From: Stercorarius parasiticus
Lineage: Eukaryota; Chordata; Aves; Charadriiformes; Stercorariidae
NCBI GenBank assembly: GCA_013396915.1
Contig: VWZL01003483.1
Location: 124,812-188,811, forward strand
Reading direction: 5' to 3'
DNA length: 64,000 nucleotides
The position numbers were made by a program, and so were the translations under genes. A model generated the notes under the pieces. The model saw nothing but the letters and a program-made list of their open reading frames with translations, made no database searches and was not told the origin of the DNA. Positions 1 through 14,216 of the stretch are shown in pieces (position 1 is the stretch's first letter; each line of letters starts with the position of its first letter).

Positions 1-764
1 AGAAGGTGGACACCCTTAACAGGCAAAGCAAAGGCCTTAATTAGAGAAAAACAGTGGCCACGGCAGATGTATGGGTTTGCTTTCTCTCCCCATCTCCCAG
101 CTGTATGGGGTTGAAGGCACCAAATGCAGCTGACCCATTTAATACCATCTCCTTACAACCTCTGAACCTTCACCCTTACTGACAAGACTGGTGCAAAGGT
201 TACTATTGAGTATCATCACTAGTGATTTACTGAAGATTCTCAAACGTAGACCTGCTGAGATGGTACTAATTAGTACTCTTTTCACATCATTTTAGAGAAG
301 CCAAAACTCAGCTGATCCAGCTTAGCTCCTATTAGAGCTGGCTTTTCCAGACAAGCTTGATGTCACCTGGTATTTGAACCATTTCTGTCTGCTTGGTAGG
401 TGGAGGGCTGTATTTGCCATTAATTAGAGAAGATGATAACATTTTCCACACACTGATGTAACAGAGTAGGAAAGAAAGATTTGAAATCAAAGCTATGAAG
501 ATACCCAAAATGATAAAGGCATTGGGAACTTCCCACTTTCTCTTTCCCCCAAACAACAGTCACACTGGGTTTGATATTAACACAGGAGCAATTTTAATTG
601 GAATTTACTCTCTTCTCAAGCTGAAAAGGCAAAGCAAATCCTCTCACTGAAAGGGGGCTCTCAGGTTAGCAGCCAGGTCAGGTCAGTGAGCCACGCTACT
701 GAGCACTGGAATTGGGACTGTCCAGACATAAGCCTGAAGGGAGAAAGAGAGGAACAGCTCATCC

Positions 765-782
765 TTTTTTTTTTTTTTTTTT
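765..782 (+). repeat. Poly-T tract (T18)
   Basis: An uninterrupted run of 18 T residues. Read on the minus strand this is an A18 tract. I see no retrocopy or SINE body next to it, so it is best treated as a mononucleotide microsatellite. Confidence 0.9.
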
Positions 783-3700
783 CCCCATCTAATTAAGTAT
801 GGGAAGTGCAGCTCCCAGGAGAAGGGCCAGCAATAACAGGGAGCACAGCTTGGTGGAAGCATTATTGAGCAGCCAGCTCAGGAAATGGCTATGATTTGGA
901 AGCCGGTTTTACTCAGCTGGACCAAACTGACTCCACAACACAGCCCAACACTCATTCCAGGCAAAGAAATGCATGAGCTAGTTCGATATCAAGATGTATT
1001 TTTTTTCTTTTATCATTTTACATAGCTAGTTTTGCAATAAGCCACGTATTTTTTTCCAGATATGCTATGGCCAGTTTACTTGACCTGTCCTATACTTTGC
1101 ATTTCAAATGAATTCTCAACACTAGACAAGGTATTGGTCACAGAAAATGCTGCCATCTCTTCTAAAACCATACCCTCAGTATACGCTGGCATTTTCTAAA
1201 CTACTTTTCTTGCTTATTAAATGCCTCTTTAATAACTCTACAAAAGCATTTCCTAATCATTGGCTGTCATTTATCATTCGTACAACACAAAAATGACACC
1301 CTCGTATAAAACAGTCTTTTGCCTGTCTCAGAAATCTGAAAGAACTTTTGCCATGATGGGTTTGCCCAAGATTTATCCTTTTGTCAGTTGAAAGGTTATT
1401 TTTCAAAAGTTAAACCAGATCCTGTAATTGCAATCTAACTACACCGCGTTGCTCTGCTCAGTCTTAAAGAAACTTCCAGTGATTCAACTTTGTTAAAAAA
1501 ACAAACAACAAGGAATCAAAACCAGGCTCTTTCAGGTTGCACAGAAATATTTTTCAGTTCTGAAAAACTGGAGAGAAAAATATTCCACTGTAACCAGCCA
1601 GTTCTTGGCTGCTACAACATTGCCAAGCAATGCTGACACCAGGGCTTGGTGACAGCCCTGGCTCTGCCATTGTTTGTTGGCTGCGCAATCAACACAGATC
1701 AGTTTTAGGGATCTCTCATCTATATAACTTCCAGAAGAGTACTAATTAGTGGCAGTAAGTGGGAGAGAGAAAAGCAGAGATGTAGAAAGAAATCAGGAAG
1801 ACAGAACAGAGTAGAGTACCCAGTGGGCAGGAAACGTGTGGCTGGCAGCAAAGGTAAAGTGGGAAGAAAAGCGTAGCGGGTACAAGAACGAACAAGTGTG
1901 TCTGGTCCAACTTTGTTGAAACAGAACTGAAATGGCAAAAGGTGGCATGTTCATCCCTGGAAACAGCAGGACCCAGAAAGACTTATTCTCTGCTTCCCTA
2001 CTGCTGATAAAACCTCCACTACTTTCACTTAATCTGATTACCACATCCTTGTAATGCAAAATGCTATGAGCACAATATTGGCTCTCACTGCACTGAGAAG
2101 GAAGAAAAAGTTGTTCTAAGATTTTGTACGATTGTCATTTCATCCTTCAATCCACCTTTTATATTCTTCTTTATGAGTGTTGCCAAGGAGTAACGTGAAT
2201 TGAGAAAAAGACGACTGGAAGTGCTAACCTGATTCGTCTGGAATCACTGAAGAAGCAGTCATGAAATATTGTAATACCTTTCTTTTCTTTCACTCAGTCT
2301 ACAATTCACATAACACAACGGGATGACTACACAGGCCAACCAGTTAATTTTAAGACACCAGTTCAGGTGACACCTAAAGATTTTACAATCTGTTATGTAA
2401 GACTGCGATACTGTTAATAACATTAGACTTTATGCAAGCTTTGAAAAGACTGCACTCAATTACAAGTCCTATAATGTACTCTTCTTGCATTACATCTTAA
2501 TATTGAACTTGAAAATTTGAACTGAGTGTTTCCTTTTGTCAGGAATTGTTGTGAAGAAATAAACACAAGCTAAGCAACGATAATATTAACTACATGACTA
2601 TAAGAAATTTAGCTTCTCTCTCTCTTCACATTTTATTTCATTTAAAAGAACTGTCATTAAAACAATGCAAATCACTCAAACAGTACAGTTAAAGTATTCA
2701 ATAAAACCAGAAGAGAAGAGAGATCGTCATCAACATCTATGGGCAGTATTGAGTGCCCTGATGAACTTAAATTGAAGAACCTCCCAAATATCCAAATATT
2801 TTCAGCTCACTGTTCTGCATTTTTAAGTTTTTTCTAAACTATCTACACTGTAATCAACAATAAAACCACAGTTAGTACAGCTGCTTCATCATGTGCAATA
2901 TAGATGCCATGTGTACACACATCACTATTGCTAGCGTGAAAATAAATGCATACACACAGCTCAGTGAGCCACAGTGACTTTGGTTACCCACTCAGCTTTG
3001 TCTTCCTTTTATATACCCCCAGTAGGCATTCAGTCCTACAAAACCAAGTACCTACAGCAAAAAGTAATAACTGATGGTTCTGGAGAATAACTTTATCCTT
3101 CTGTGCTGGCTCTTGGGTCCCCTCTCTAGCCACCATGTCAGTCACATCCACCTCCCTGCTCAAGCCAGCAAACACAAGATGGCAAGGAGGGTGCCACACA
3201 CTAAAGGGCTGCTGAAGAAAGGCTGAGGATGGGACAGGTTACCCCAGTGCCTCCATCTCACCCAACCGCTCTCCTGTCAAAAGGAACACGCTCTTTCTTG
3301 TCTACACCACGCATTCACACAGAACATATAAATTTCCAAGTGCATGTGCACACACACAGGCAAGTCTGTTTTCCTGTCAAATCATTTTTTAAATTGTGCG
3401 CTCGCTAAGCAAACCTGTGTAAACAATCAAATCCCTGAGTGCCAGAAGAGGAAACACCACCCATGTACCAAATGGAGGGATCTGGGATCCTTGCCTGGAA
3501 TAAGGCCAAACCTCCTCCTTCCTCTTCTATTTTTATAACGGGTGTTACGTGTAAGAAGTGGAATTAACAATCTGTCAGCTTGGTTTTATGCCTTTTGATG
3601 CCCAAAGAACTGCAAACAAGCAACCCCTGCCCGCTGAATGCTTCAACCCTGTAATTTCCTTGTTTTTTCTTACCATGCAATGTGAGATGGTCAAGCACTA

Positions 3701-4358
3701 GCTCTTATTTATATGCAAGGACAAATCACAGAATCAGCATCAGGACTTTCCTGGCATAGCTGCTTTCACATTAGCCAGCTGCCAGCTATGGAAAAAAGCA
3801 AACTGACAGGGAACTGCTAAGCCACATTCACTACTAACTCCATCCTGAAAGTCTGGAGGAACCACTGTCAGGTTCTGCCTGTGAAACTCTTCTGAAACAC
3901 TCCCGTCGTCCAGCTTGACAAGGCATCTGATCCATGTCTTGTCACTGTTGGCCACAATACCATTTAACACACAGCTAGGAAAGCTGGCCACGGTCAGGCC
4001 ATGCAATTCATTGCCATCGTCACTCAATTCATTTTAAATAGTTTAGACCACGCTCCATACTGGCCTAGTTAGGCTCAATAATTTCACATGTGAGGTTTCC
4101 AAATCTGTGGACAAGTAGAACAAAATGGGAAATATCTGGCAAGTATAAATACTGCCATGAACAAAGATGGTAATGGAATAAAATTTCAACAACGAAGCCA
4201 ATAAATTTGTGTCTTTGTAAACAGTTTAATTTCTAAGAGAAACTCCAATAACTGACTCAATGAAAATCAAGACCAGCAAGTCCATTCAAGATAGTCAACA
4301 AGGATAAGTCTGTACTAGAATCCAAAATATTTTCTTCTGATTTAATGTGGGAGCACTA

Positions 4359-4446
4359 AATATATACACACTTCCAAATGCATACACACATATAGTAACA
4401 TAAAAAGGGGGGTTTATATTTATATATACATACACATATATAAAAA
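4359..4446. repeat. TA/CA-rich low-complexity region
   Basis: Interrupted runs of TATA, CACA and TATATACATACACATATATA type, split by a short A/G stretch. This is a degenerate dinucleotide microsatellite that is likely to vary in length between individuals. The open frame that crosses it on the minus strand gives a low-complexity peptide and is not a gene. Confidence 0.75.
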
Positions 4447-7400
4447 ACAAACAAAAATTTGGAGATGCATTTCATACACACAAGAAAGACGGATACCAAA
4501 GTAAGCTGGTTCTTCTGGAGGAACAAAATGGCAGTCTGTGCAGACTTTTTACTCACTCTCTCAGAGCTTTTGGTATCCCAGAAAACTTTATATGGACTAG
4601 CAATGTTTTTTTTTTAATCCTTTTGGTATATATTATGTTCAAATTCAACATGTTGCACAATGTAAGAGATGAACAAAGCCAAGAAGTTCAGGCCAAATAA
4701 AAAGAACATCCCTAAACAGATTAATTTTGATTCAGTCCAGTAAAATGAAATCTTAATTTACCCATTACCTTGAAAATCTCTGACCTGATGATGGTTTGAG
4801 CCTGTATGTAGTCATGAGAAAAGTTAGTTCCTTAATTTTAGTATAATCAAAATATACTAGAGCTCTTATGAGCAAACAACGGAGGTTATACAATTTTTCC
4901 AGACTATTTTTCACACTAAGATAAATTCAGATATATATTTTCTGCTATTGTGTCCTTCATGGATTCAGAACAAACTCCCCTCATATGCGTATCCTTCAAG
5001 TGCCTCATATTCCACAATTTAAAAATTTGTTCAGCCTGAATTGTGCTTCACTGAATTTATCATTTTTCATCAAGAACCTCTCCTAAAAAAGAAAAAAAAA
5101 AGTCTCCTTCCTCCCACAGAATAATTAGGAGGCAGTTAGCTGAAAAACTGGTTCTCATGGACAAAAGAAAAATGAACACTCTTTACCTGGTTTCTTTTGT
5201 GTTGTTAAGAAAATTAGATGGTCTAACATAACCCCGCATCACAAGTCTATATTTACATAGTTTGTATTCCCAGAGATAACATTATGGTCTCTGAGGTGCC
5301 TCTGGTTTAATGGAAGATATCGGAGAATAGCATGAATTATCTCTGCAGTGATTTCATGCTGAATTTGCAGTGGTATGTAGCAAACAGTAAAACTGGAAGA
5401 GGAGCTTCTCTGGACACACACAGTACTTTATCTTCCTTCCAGAAAATAAGTAGCAATAACATTTGTAATATTCTTACACACAGAACCCCAGACTCTGCAG
5501 AGATAAGTCTTGTGACAAAGTACTTAACTAAGATAGAAAATGGTATTAATTGTGTTAAATTCAAAATGAGCATTTTGCCCCAGACAGTTTACAAAAAAAA
5601 AAAAAGCATCATTAGTTACCTGAAGTTACAATGGAATCTGCAAAAGATACTATTTAGTATTTACACTTACTGTAGCTATAGAAACAAGCAACATCAAATT
5701 CTTCGTATGTAATGATTCTGTGCAGATACAAAATACTATTGTGTTTGGTCAATATGGGAAAGAAAGCAATATTCAGTGTTTTAGAAACCTGTTTGTCTCT
5801 CATTTATAATAATGTTTCTCTGAAAGACAAGAAAAGTATTCATCTGTTGTCTTCCTTCTTTTCTATTCTAGTCTTATTCCCCTTTCCTTTTATGCTTTCT
5901 CTTTTTTTATCCTTTTTGGGTTGTTTTTCATTTATGAGGTCGAATAGATGACAAGGGAAAGATACATATACAATGCAATGAGCTGTTGCATTGTTTCCAA
6001 TATTTCATGTCTAATAGAGTTAGTGCTCTCAAGCTCAGAAATTAGTTGCAAAATAACTCAAACTTGCTTTGGCAACTCCCTAAGCAGAGAGAGGAGAAAA
6101 GAAGAAAAATATCTAATTCATTTTTTAAAATTAATTAAAGCTATCCTGGGATCAGAAACACAGCAGTACCATTATCAAAAACCTACCACATAATTCCAGG
6201 AAGAGCAAAGATTTAATTCTGTAACTTCACTTTTAAAAGCTTGGACTTCTTTGGAGTATAGCCTTACCCATAAATTTTTCTGCTGGTTATTTTGTACCTA
6301 TATTGGTTCACTTAAACACTAGTAATCCAAAACCAGGGTTGGATTCCATCTCAATATATTTGTCTTAGGTACAATAAAAATTCTGGTTAGCTGACGTATC
6401 TTGCTATCACATGCATAACTTAGAAAGGAGAACTTTTAAGTACTTAGTAACAGTTTCTCTTCGTTGCATGATACTAACACAAGTTTAGATTATGGCCTGT
6501 TTAATGATGGAAAATTCTTAAAAACCACCTTTAGACATTCCAGGTACTGAGCAATTACAGATGCCCAGGAGAATGGATGATTTCCTTCTGTTATTTTTTC
6601 AAAATTTCAGGTCACTTTCCAACTAATAAATGATGTTTTGTAAATAAACAAAAGTGGGTCAGGCACAAAAACTTTTACTTAATCCACTTTGCATTTCTCA
6701 GAAATTCACTAAAAACTCACTGATAGGAGCTTTGAATCAAACCTCTCAGGTTAAGGCTAACAGCCTGGTTCTTTAATTCATGGATGATATAAAGAATCTC
6801 TCACAGGACTAACAGTAACATATAGTACACGGTGCCCTGTTGAGGCAAACAAGGATTCCAGCTGAACGGACTACTTAAATATACTCTCTTTGCTATCTGG
6901 CAAGTCCCTTGCTCCACTCAGTAGTTTGGTTCTGATGATCTGTTTTTCAGCCATTAACAGCCATCAAAATTGGGCTAATTCAGGAAAATACAGGATGAAC
7001 CAGATAGTCGGCCGCAGGAGGAGAAGCCAGAAGACAACACAATGCAAAGAAAGAATGAATATGTTCTCCTTCAGCCTTCCTAAATCAGAGAAGCAGAAGG
7101 GGTAACCACAGTAACAATCTCCAGATACTGACTAAAGCAAACAGAGGATCTTTGTTACAAGTGTAAGAAAAGCTAAGCATGAAAAAGGCATGAACACTTT
7201 TGGTATTCTGAAAAATAAGCACCACACTATATCATTTAATTATGATTCAAAATCACAGTAAAGCCTCCCTTCTGTTGCCAGTAACAAGGTTTAGGCTGAA
7301 GGTTTAGGCAGAGCAGGGCCCAGCACCTCAGTTTCCCATTCCCAAGTACATGTCCTACTCCACCGTTGCTCCTGTTGGGTAAAACTTTGTCAAATGCTGG

Positions 7401-7924
7401 CATTTCTATAAGGATTTGTCTTTGACTATTCAGAAAACATTTTTAAACCTTCTAACCTCGCTGTTTTTAACATTTATCTTGTACATAGGAAAGTGAGGTA
7501 TGCATAACCTGAATTACCCAATATCTTCTAAGAAGCTCATGAAGAGATGACCTCTCAGCTTTCAGTCCAGCAAGTTAATCATACTATATATGTGTGTGTA
7601 TATATATCTGTAAATCACAGAATAAATTTAAAACCTGCTTGATGCTGAAGAAAAGGTGATCTGTAACAGGTAAACTTTTATTATCAGCCTATACTAGAAC
7701 AAATCTCTATTTTAAAATGGAGACTCCTATCCATTAGGCTTATTTTATTACGACTTTAGTTAGACAAGGATTTGTGAAGTGAAATCTGGTTTTCTGTTGA
7801 GGGAATAAGACTGACAAATTCAGAGAAGTGACAAGCCAAGTTCTGTAACGCTTAGATCCACATTATGCCATTTTTTAAGAGCACAAAAGTTTTGAGAGCA
7901 GCTATGATGACAGAAGCCATGCAA

Positions 7925-7944
7925 CATTACATTGCATTACATTG
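7925..7944 (+). repeat. Tandem duplication of a 10-bp unit
   Basis: The unit CATTACATTG occurs twice head to tail with no mismatch. Only two copies are present, so this is a small slippage duplication rather than an array. Confidence 0.8.
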
Positions 7945-8100
7945 TGTTTTGTTGGGTATGTCTTTCCTCTAATGAAATTAAATTTGGACTGCTGAAAACA
8001 GAAGCAAATCAAGGCAGACAACCACAAAAATCTTCCATTCAGCTTGTAAGGGCAATAAAAGTCCTCAGGTGACGGAATTTTTCTTGTTAATGAAGTACAC

Positions 8101-8148
8101 ACATGCAATTCACAGACACTCACAACATGCAATTCACAGACACTCACA
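8101..8148 (+). repeat. Perfect tandem duplication of a 24-bp unit
   Basis: Positions 8101-8124 and 8125-8148 are identical 24-mers beginning ACATGCAATT and ending CACTCACA. The two copies have no mismatch, which suggests a recent event or a young minisatellite seed. It lies about 75 bp upstream of a C-run plus (CA)n microsatellite, a second replication-slippage-prone site. Confidence 0.92.
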
Positions 8149-8218
8149 ATGGCAATAAAAATACACATATAATCTGGAATACTCCTTGGGAAAGTTACAA
8201 ACAAATTGGTTTTTTTAC

Positions 8219-8254
8219 CACACCCCCCCCCACACACACACACACACACACCCC
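8219..8254 (+). repeat. C-run followed by (CA)n microsatellite
   Basis: A run of nine C residues at 8223-8231 passes directly into about ten CA dinucleotides and ends in CCCC. The tract sits just after a T8 run. It is a compound microsatellite likely to be polymorphic. The open frames that cross it in both directions translate it as Cys/Val-Gly or Pro/Thr-His runs and are not genes. Confidence 0.93.
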
Positions 8255-8394
8255 GTATTCCACCTGCAGCACAAAACAGGGGAAAAAAAGCAAAAAAGAA
8301 GGGAAAAGAAGTGTTATTAAAAAGGCTCATTGTTATTAAAAATACTCTGAGGCCTTTCCTGACAGTTACATAAGTACTGTAAAAGCAAGATGTT

Positions 8395-8545
8395 CTTGGT
8401 AATCAGCATAGCTTCACTGTGCTTGCTACACTGGTTTCATTAACTATTACATCATGCTTAATTTCCATAATTGGCTTCAACTTCACTTTATAAGCTAGTT
8501 TAATTTAGTTTGTATGCATATTTCAATTTAATACAGTTTGTTCTC
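8395..8545. promoter_or_regulatory. Candidate conserved noncoding element
   Basis: An AT-rich but complex stretch without simple repeats, rich in TAAT, TTAA and ATGCATA-type words of the kind bound by homeodomain and POU factors. Such texture is typical of deeply conserved vertebrate noncoding elements, but no conservation data are available here, so the call rests on appearance only. Confidence 0.2.
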
Positions 8546-11500
8546 CACTGTAAACCCTTCATGGGCCACATATTCATCCTGCACTACCTCATTTAGAGCT
8601 TTCCCTAAGAGTAAAACTAAAAGGACAAAGACCACAGTGTCTAGGAAGTGACCTTTTCTTTTAGCTCTGACAGTTAAAACTCTCATCCAGGCCCTCTTCA
8701 CACAGATTTTATTAGCAAAACCTTCTCATTTTATGCACACAAGACACAAGGACACACACCCAACGAAATACAGCTACTTGATTCTTTCACTAATGTTAAG
8801 TCTCTACTAATTCTCTTTTCCTCACACAAGAGAAAGTTTGGTTTTTAGCCTTAACCTCCTTGGCTTATCTGTATATTTAAGTACATTTTCTCTTTCATCC
8901 AGATCCATAGATAAACATGATCAAATATTCAGAGACTTCAGATTTAGCACATCAGACGCCACAGAGCACCTGTTTCTCTCAAAAAAAAACTCTGCTTCTT
9001 GTTCCCAGTTTCACTCTTCAGCTCCAGGGTACCCTCAATATACCCATCTGCTCTGCTCTCCTGATTCACATCTCCTCCAGATCCCCTTTTATGCTGACAA
9101 CTCTAAGGATGAGCTAACAAAGGTCATTCCTTCTTTTATGTACCTTTCTTTCTACGCACTCCAACTTTTACTGAGTAAATTCTGAATGTTTACTGATTTA
9201 ATACACCCAGTTCTCACCTTTTTCCCCCCAGTTTTACTTCTGTTATATCCTGTTTTCAAAGTCTAAAATTAGAATGGTAATGAGGGAAGAGCACACTTTG
9301 TTATCTGAAGCTTGACAGCTTTTGTAGCACAGCTTTTACAGATACAATATCATATATAACACTATAACATACAGAATAAGTGAAAACATGACACCAACGT
9401 AATACAGAGCCCAGCAGACCATTTGTACTGATTGCCTTTTAGAGCAGAACCTGCACTTTAAAAGAAAGGACTGACCTAGAAAGTGAGGCATTATTTGGGT
9501 AGTTTTGTTATCCACTACACATTAAACCTTACTCACTTTAAAGACATCTGTGCCGTCTATGCTGGGGAAATGTTTACTTTGCTAACGTGATCAAGCTCAA
9601 TAGTATTCAGAGTTGAAGTCTCAGCACAACTATGTCTCCAGCTGCTACTTGCATTAGTGTAGTGGGTACATGCCCACTTCTCCAATGGCCTCCTGAAAAC
9701 ACAGTGGAAGGAACTGTGCCATGTTAAGAAGCTATTCCCATGCACCCCTCTTCATCCCAGTTATACAGGATCTGATGATGCTCACCAGACAGGGAACAAA
9801 AGTCTTTGTCTTCAATAGGAATTAGATTTTCATGAACGCTTGGATCTTTGTGATTTTTAAGCTGACAGAAATTGTCAGTAGTTTATTGGCTTCTGCAAAG
9901 AAATCAAATATTGAAAAAAAACCACCAAACAAACAGGAAGCTTGTGATGACTAAGAATAAAATTACGTTATGTATCAACTTTCAGGGAAAAAAAATAAAT
10001 CTTTATTCTTAGACTGAATGTGATCCAGCCACAACAATTTAATGTTCTCCAGTAATCCTCTAAATCTTAGATTTGTACACCACACAACCCACAGTGCTTC
10101 CCAAATTGTTCTGAAAATAAATAGGTCAGGAGTCATATTTATCTGTTAATATGATATTATAAGACTCAGATCAGGGCAAGGACCTTGGGATATTGGCCAC
10201 AGAGTCACTCTCAGCCATAAGCCAATAAGCCATCAGCAATGCCACGCAGGGCTTACTGAGCTGGCATCGGAAGCCCAGCAGCAGAGCTGCGGCAGGTCCC
10301 AGGGCACCCAGGGGCCGTCCTGGGCTGCAGAATCCTGTAAGAACAGGAAACGCAGGGATGTTTCACCACACCCTCCCATGGTCCAACCATTTTTGGAAGT
10401 AACAGAGGGGAAAGTAATATAAAGACTGGTGACAGAGCTCCCACTTAGGATTTCTACCTTACCAATTTTTGTTCCGCTAAAACATGTGAATAGCTTTAAA
10501 GGGGGAGTTTTGAGCAGGCATGGGCCACAGTACAGATCCAGACTTGAGAAACCTTCACTCACATAAACTTTACCTATCCTCCCCAAACTAATTACAGTAA
10601 ATATTACTCAGTGGCATACATAGCTATAGGATCAGGGCCCTGAATCAGAAGTAGTCCAGAGAACCGCAAACAGCTCTTGAGCTTCTATAGCCATTCACTT
10701 CCAGTTCTAAATGGTTTCCCATGCCAAGATAATTTCTTCCTTGTTTCCCCCCATACCTCCCCATCCCACAAGAATACCGATTAACCCAAGTTTTGAAACT
10801 GAATCAAGGAATCGAACTTCAAAGTAGTTCTCTGTCCTTATCTTTTTTCTAGCTAAACTTTCATAATGCCTAAAGCCCTCCACAAGTCAGCATACACTCT
10901 GTTGTGTTTGCCTCAGAGGCGAGGGTCACTAGAGGCAATGGCAGACAATTGTGGAGCAAGAAAGACATTAAATCACAACAAAAATCATTAGAATATGTTA
11001 GATTGATGCTATAGAAAGTCCCAGAGAACTACATCCTATTCCCAATACCAAGTCCACACCAAAGGGGTTTTTCCCCTGACAAATATAAGAACTTTCAAAT
11101 AATTTATAGGTCCAAACTTTTTAGCCTGGATCCAGTTCAGCAGAGGAGTAATTCCCCAATCTGAGTTAAGTGGGTTCCTACTCAGCTTTCTCATCACTAG
11201 CAACAGACTTTCCTTACTGTGGCTTTTGCACAGCAGGAGCTTCCTGTCCTAGATCTCAGCAAAGTGAGCTTTATTCTGACAGTATTTATACTACTTTTGT
11301 CAGAGTTGACATTCAGGCATTACAGCACATCAGATACCAAGTAGAGTTCTTAGACAAGTAACTTAAAGGCTTGAAGTCTCTTTTGTGCAATGGAGTCAAG
11401 TACTATAGGTCTAGTGCACGTTTTACCTTTTTTCTAAACCATAGCTATCCTCCTGGCAATATTGGACACTTTATCCCCGTCAGTTTTTCAGTGCCTTCAA

Positions 11501-12887
11501 ATATACAGATACACTTTATAAGCCACTTATTTCTTGGGCACAGTACATAAGTTGTTAGACTGTACAGTATCTTAGGAGATCAGTATCTATCGGAATTTTT
11601 GATTTTCTGAAGAGAGTCAAGCGACACTTTCAAAACACAAGCCAGGAGCAGAGTGCTTTGTGCCAAGCTCCTGGACAGGCTCTGAGCTGGCTGTCCCACA
11701 GAGCCCTCCCCATGCCGCAGGTCAGCTCCAACCTGCTTATCCTTCTTCTATTGCACTCCCAGCCCCTCTGAAGCTGCAGCAGCCTAGCGAGCCAAACGGT
11801 GGATGGAGCTGTGAAGTGGAGTAAGGCGCAATCTGAAAATAACTTTTCTTTTGGAACAGTAAAATCAAGTACAAGCAGCTAAAGGAGAAAGGCTGTCATG
11901 CACACTTTGGTAGCTGCAAAAGGCCTATCAACCCCAAGACCATTTTAACAAAGGCAAAAGCAGATTCTCCGGAACTTTTAAGACTCAGAACAGCATTTTA
12001 CCTTACAATAGCAGCTTACTTCAAGAGGATACAAAGCTGAGGCTGAGTAAAGTCTCTCAGTCCAGGTTTTCCTCTCAACTCGGACAACCAAAAGAACATA
12101 AGAGTAACACCAGGATTTGGTAACATGGCAATGCAAGAAGTTTTAAGAGACTTGTCTCCATAAAATAAAATTGTTTGCATGTGTTTAAAGACAAAGTTTT
12201 GTTGATATTTTCTGACAAAGCATTTCAATTTTTCAATGATTTTTAGCCTGTTGCAGATAGATTTACTTTTTTTTTTAGCCCTTTCATTGATTTTTAGTTA
12301 TACATCAAACTGATTTTAAAGCAATAAAAGCTCCACTTGCAATGCATTACATCTGTTGATATATACATCAATATAACAAAACTATCATTTGGGCCAAACA
12401 AAATGTTTCATTAAACCCCAAATATCTTTTCTCCTGTTTCAAATCACTAAATAAGTATTTTCATGTTTTGTCAACCCAAGGTGATTTCTTCCCCCATTTT
12501 CAGAATTGCAAAAGTTAGCTAATAATAATAAGAAAAAAAAGTGCAACAATCATACATTTTCTATACTGCTATGTTTTTGTAAAGGAGGGACTTCTACATA
12601 AAATTGTCAACTTTAAATGCCCAGTGTAGACCTAAAATACTATTTGTTGGGTTGTTGGGTTTTTTTCACATGTAAGTACCTTCTATAGTCTTTAAGTGTG
12701 CTTGATAGAAGTAAGAATCCTGCATGACAGAACCAGCCAGTTGGCAAGTGGATTCACTTAATGTACTGTGTGGTATTCCTACCGGGCTCTGGGCACCCCA
12801 CCCTGTTCTTTATCACCAGTGATGTCAAGCAGTTAAAACTTCAGTTTTAAAACAAAGTATTTTGAGCTTATACAACAAGTTCTATAA

Positions 12888-13012
12888 AATTATAGAAAAT
12901 TTAAAATAATACATATTATCGCATAACTTGTATAGTGTAATGTATATATTTCAATATATTTTATTAAATCGATTCTACAATTATATTATATAAAACGATA
13001 TAATACAGTGCT
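12888..13012. repeat. Very AT-rich segment
   Basis: About 125 bp made almost entirely of A and T, with TATATA, TTATAT and AAATTTAAAATAAT words and only scattered G or C. It could act as an easily melted or scaffold-attachment-like segment, but nothing beyond composition supports a function. Confidence 0.7.
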
Positions 13013-13894
13013 CAAAACCCATTACCTAGAAATTCCAGGGGAACCTAATACAACTTTCCTTGCTTAAAATAGCAGAACACTTCTTAGTTACTAGTTAGAA
13101 CTATTGTCTTGCAGTTATGGCTATGAGTCAAAAACTGAGGGAGTTTCTCTGTGTGTGACTTACCTTGTGTCACTGAATGCCCTTTGGAAAAAAAATACTG
13201 TGTAACTGATTCCTAACTATTGAACAATATTCACTTATAAACACACCACATGGCTTAATTAGTGTTCATAAACTACCCTCTGTTATTTGCTTTGCAATAG
13301 AATTGCACACACCTCCACACACCCCCCTACAATAAAAAGTTAGTTACACAGCACAGGGTGGCTAACCAGAATTGGTTCAGCTTTGTTTGCATTGTTATAC
13401 AATCGTTAATTACATGGTCCTACTTCCTCCCACCACAAGCCTTCCTCCCATGCTATCCAATACACCAAAAAAAATGGAACTCAATAAGCAGACTGAAAAA
13501 CAAAGAAAAATAGCGTTTATGACCACTCTCGTATTTTTCATAGTTTCAACCAAATGTTCACTTCCTACAAGGATTTTTCTATGGTGTTAATTTTATTAAG
13601 CAACCAAGTGCTAGAAAAAATAGGTTTCACTCATTGCACCCATTCTACATGTCGGATAACATACAAAATGTTGATTATCCAGTTCAAAATTAGCAATGTA
13701 CAGAAAGTTTGATTTAGGCAGTTTACTTAGCATTACGTTGGAATTTTGTAACAAATGCACTAGAAATACTTTATACACACTTATATTTTGTCTTTTTGAA
13801 ACTTCAGTACAAAAGCTTCTAACTTCAAGTGACTGCACTAATATTCCCCCATTCAAACTCAAAGGCTCTCAAGAGATCTTTGTGGTTCTGTTTT

Positions 13895-13924
13895 GGGGGG
13901 AGGGGTTGTTGGGTTTAGGTTGGG
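13895..13924 (+). other. Relaxed G-quadruplex motif
   Basis: Four G runs on the plus strand: G6 at 13895-13900, G4 at 13902-13905, G3 at 13911-13913 and G3 at 13922-13924. The loops are 1, 5 and 8 nt, so one loop exceeds the classic 7-nt limit. The segment also resembles a degenerate telomere-like string (GGGTTTAGGTTGGG). It ends in T6 and CCCC. Confidence 0.45.
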
Positions 13925-14216
13925 TTTTTTCCCCACCATTCTGAAGCAGCAAAAAGCTGGTTTAAGTTTTGAAAGAGCAACAAAATTGATACGTCTTAAC
14001 TTGTATCTAAGTCAAGAAGCTTGAAGATACCAGGAGCAGGACAGCGAGGTTATCGGCTGGAACAGCCATTCCTTGACAGTCAATACATAGCACACAGTGA
14101 ATCCACTGAATCCAGCTTCTACCTGGTTATTACATATTTGAGTGACTCATTTCGGTTGCTGGCATAATAAGGTCACCAGAAGGTGAATCTTGCCCTCATC
14201 CTCTTCCACTCTGCAG

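Noticed and set aside
332..556. Minus-strand 74-codon ORF with a hydrophobic segment resembling a membrane span
   Set aside because: No family recognised, no splice-like boundary or promoter context, and T/A-rich sequence readily gives hydrophobic chance peptides.
3740..4027. Minus-strand 95-codon ORF of balanced amino-acid composition
   Set aside because: The peptide looks protein-like, but I recognise no domain, and there is no purine-rich tract on the plus strand beyond its upper end that would serve as a minus-strand acceptor. Chance ORF is the simpler reading.
10233..10586. Two overlapping minus-strand ORFs (117 and 63 codons) in a GC-richer patch
   Set aside because: The locally lower stop frequency follows from the GC content; no domain or exon boundaries are seen.
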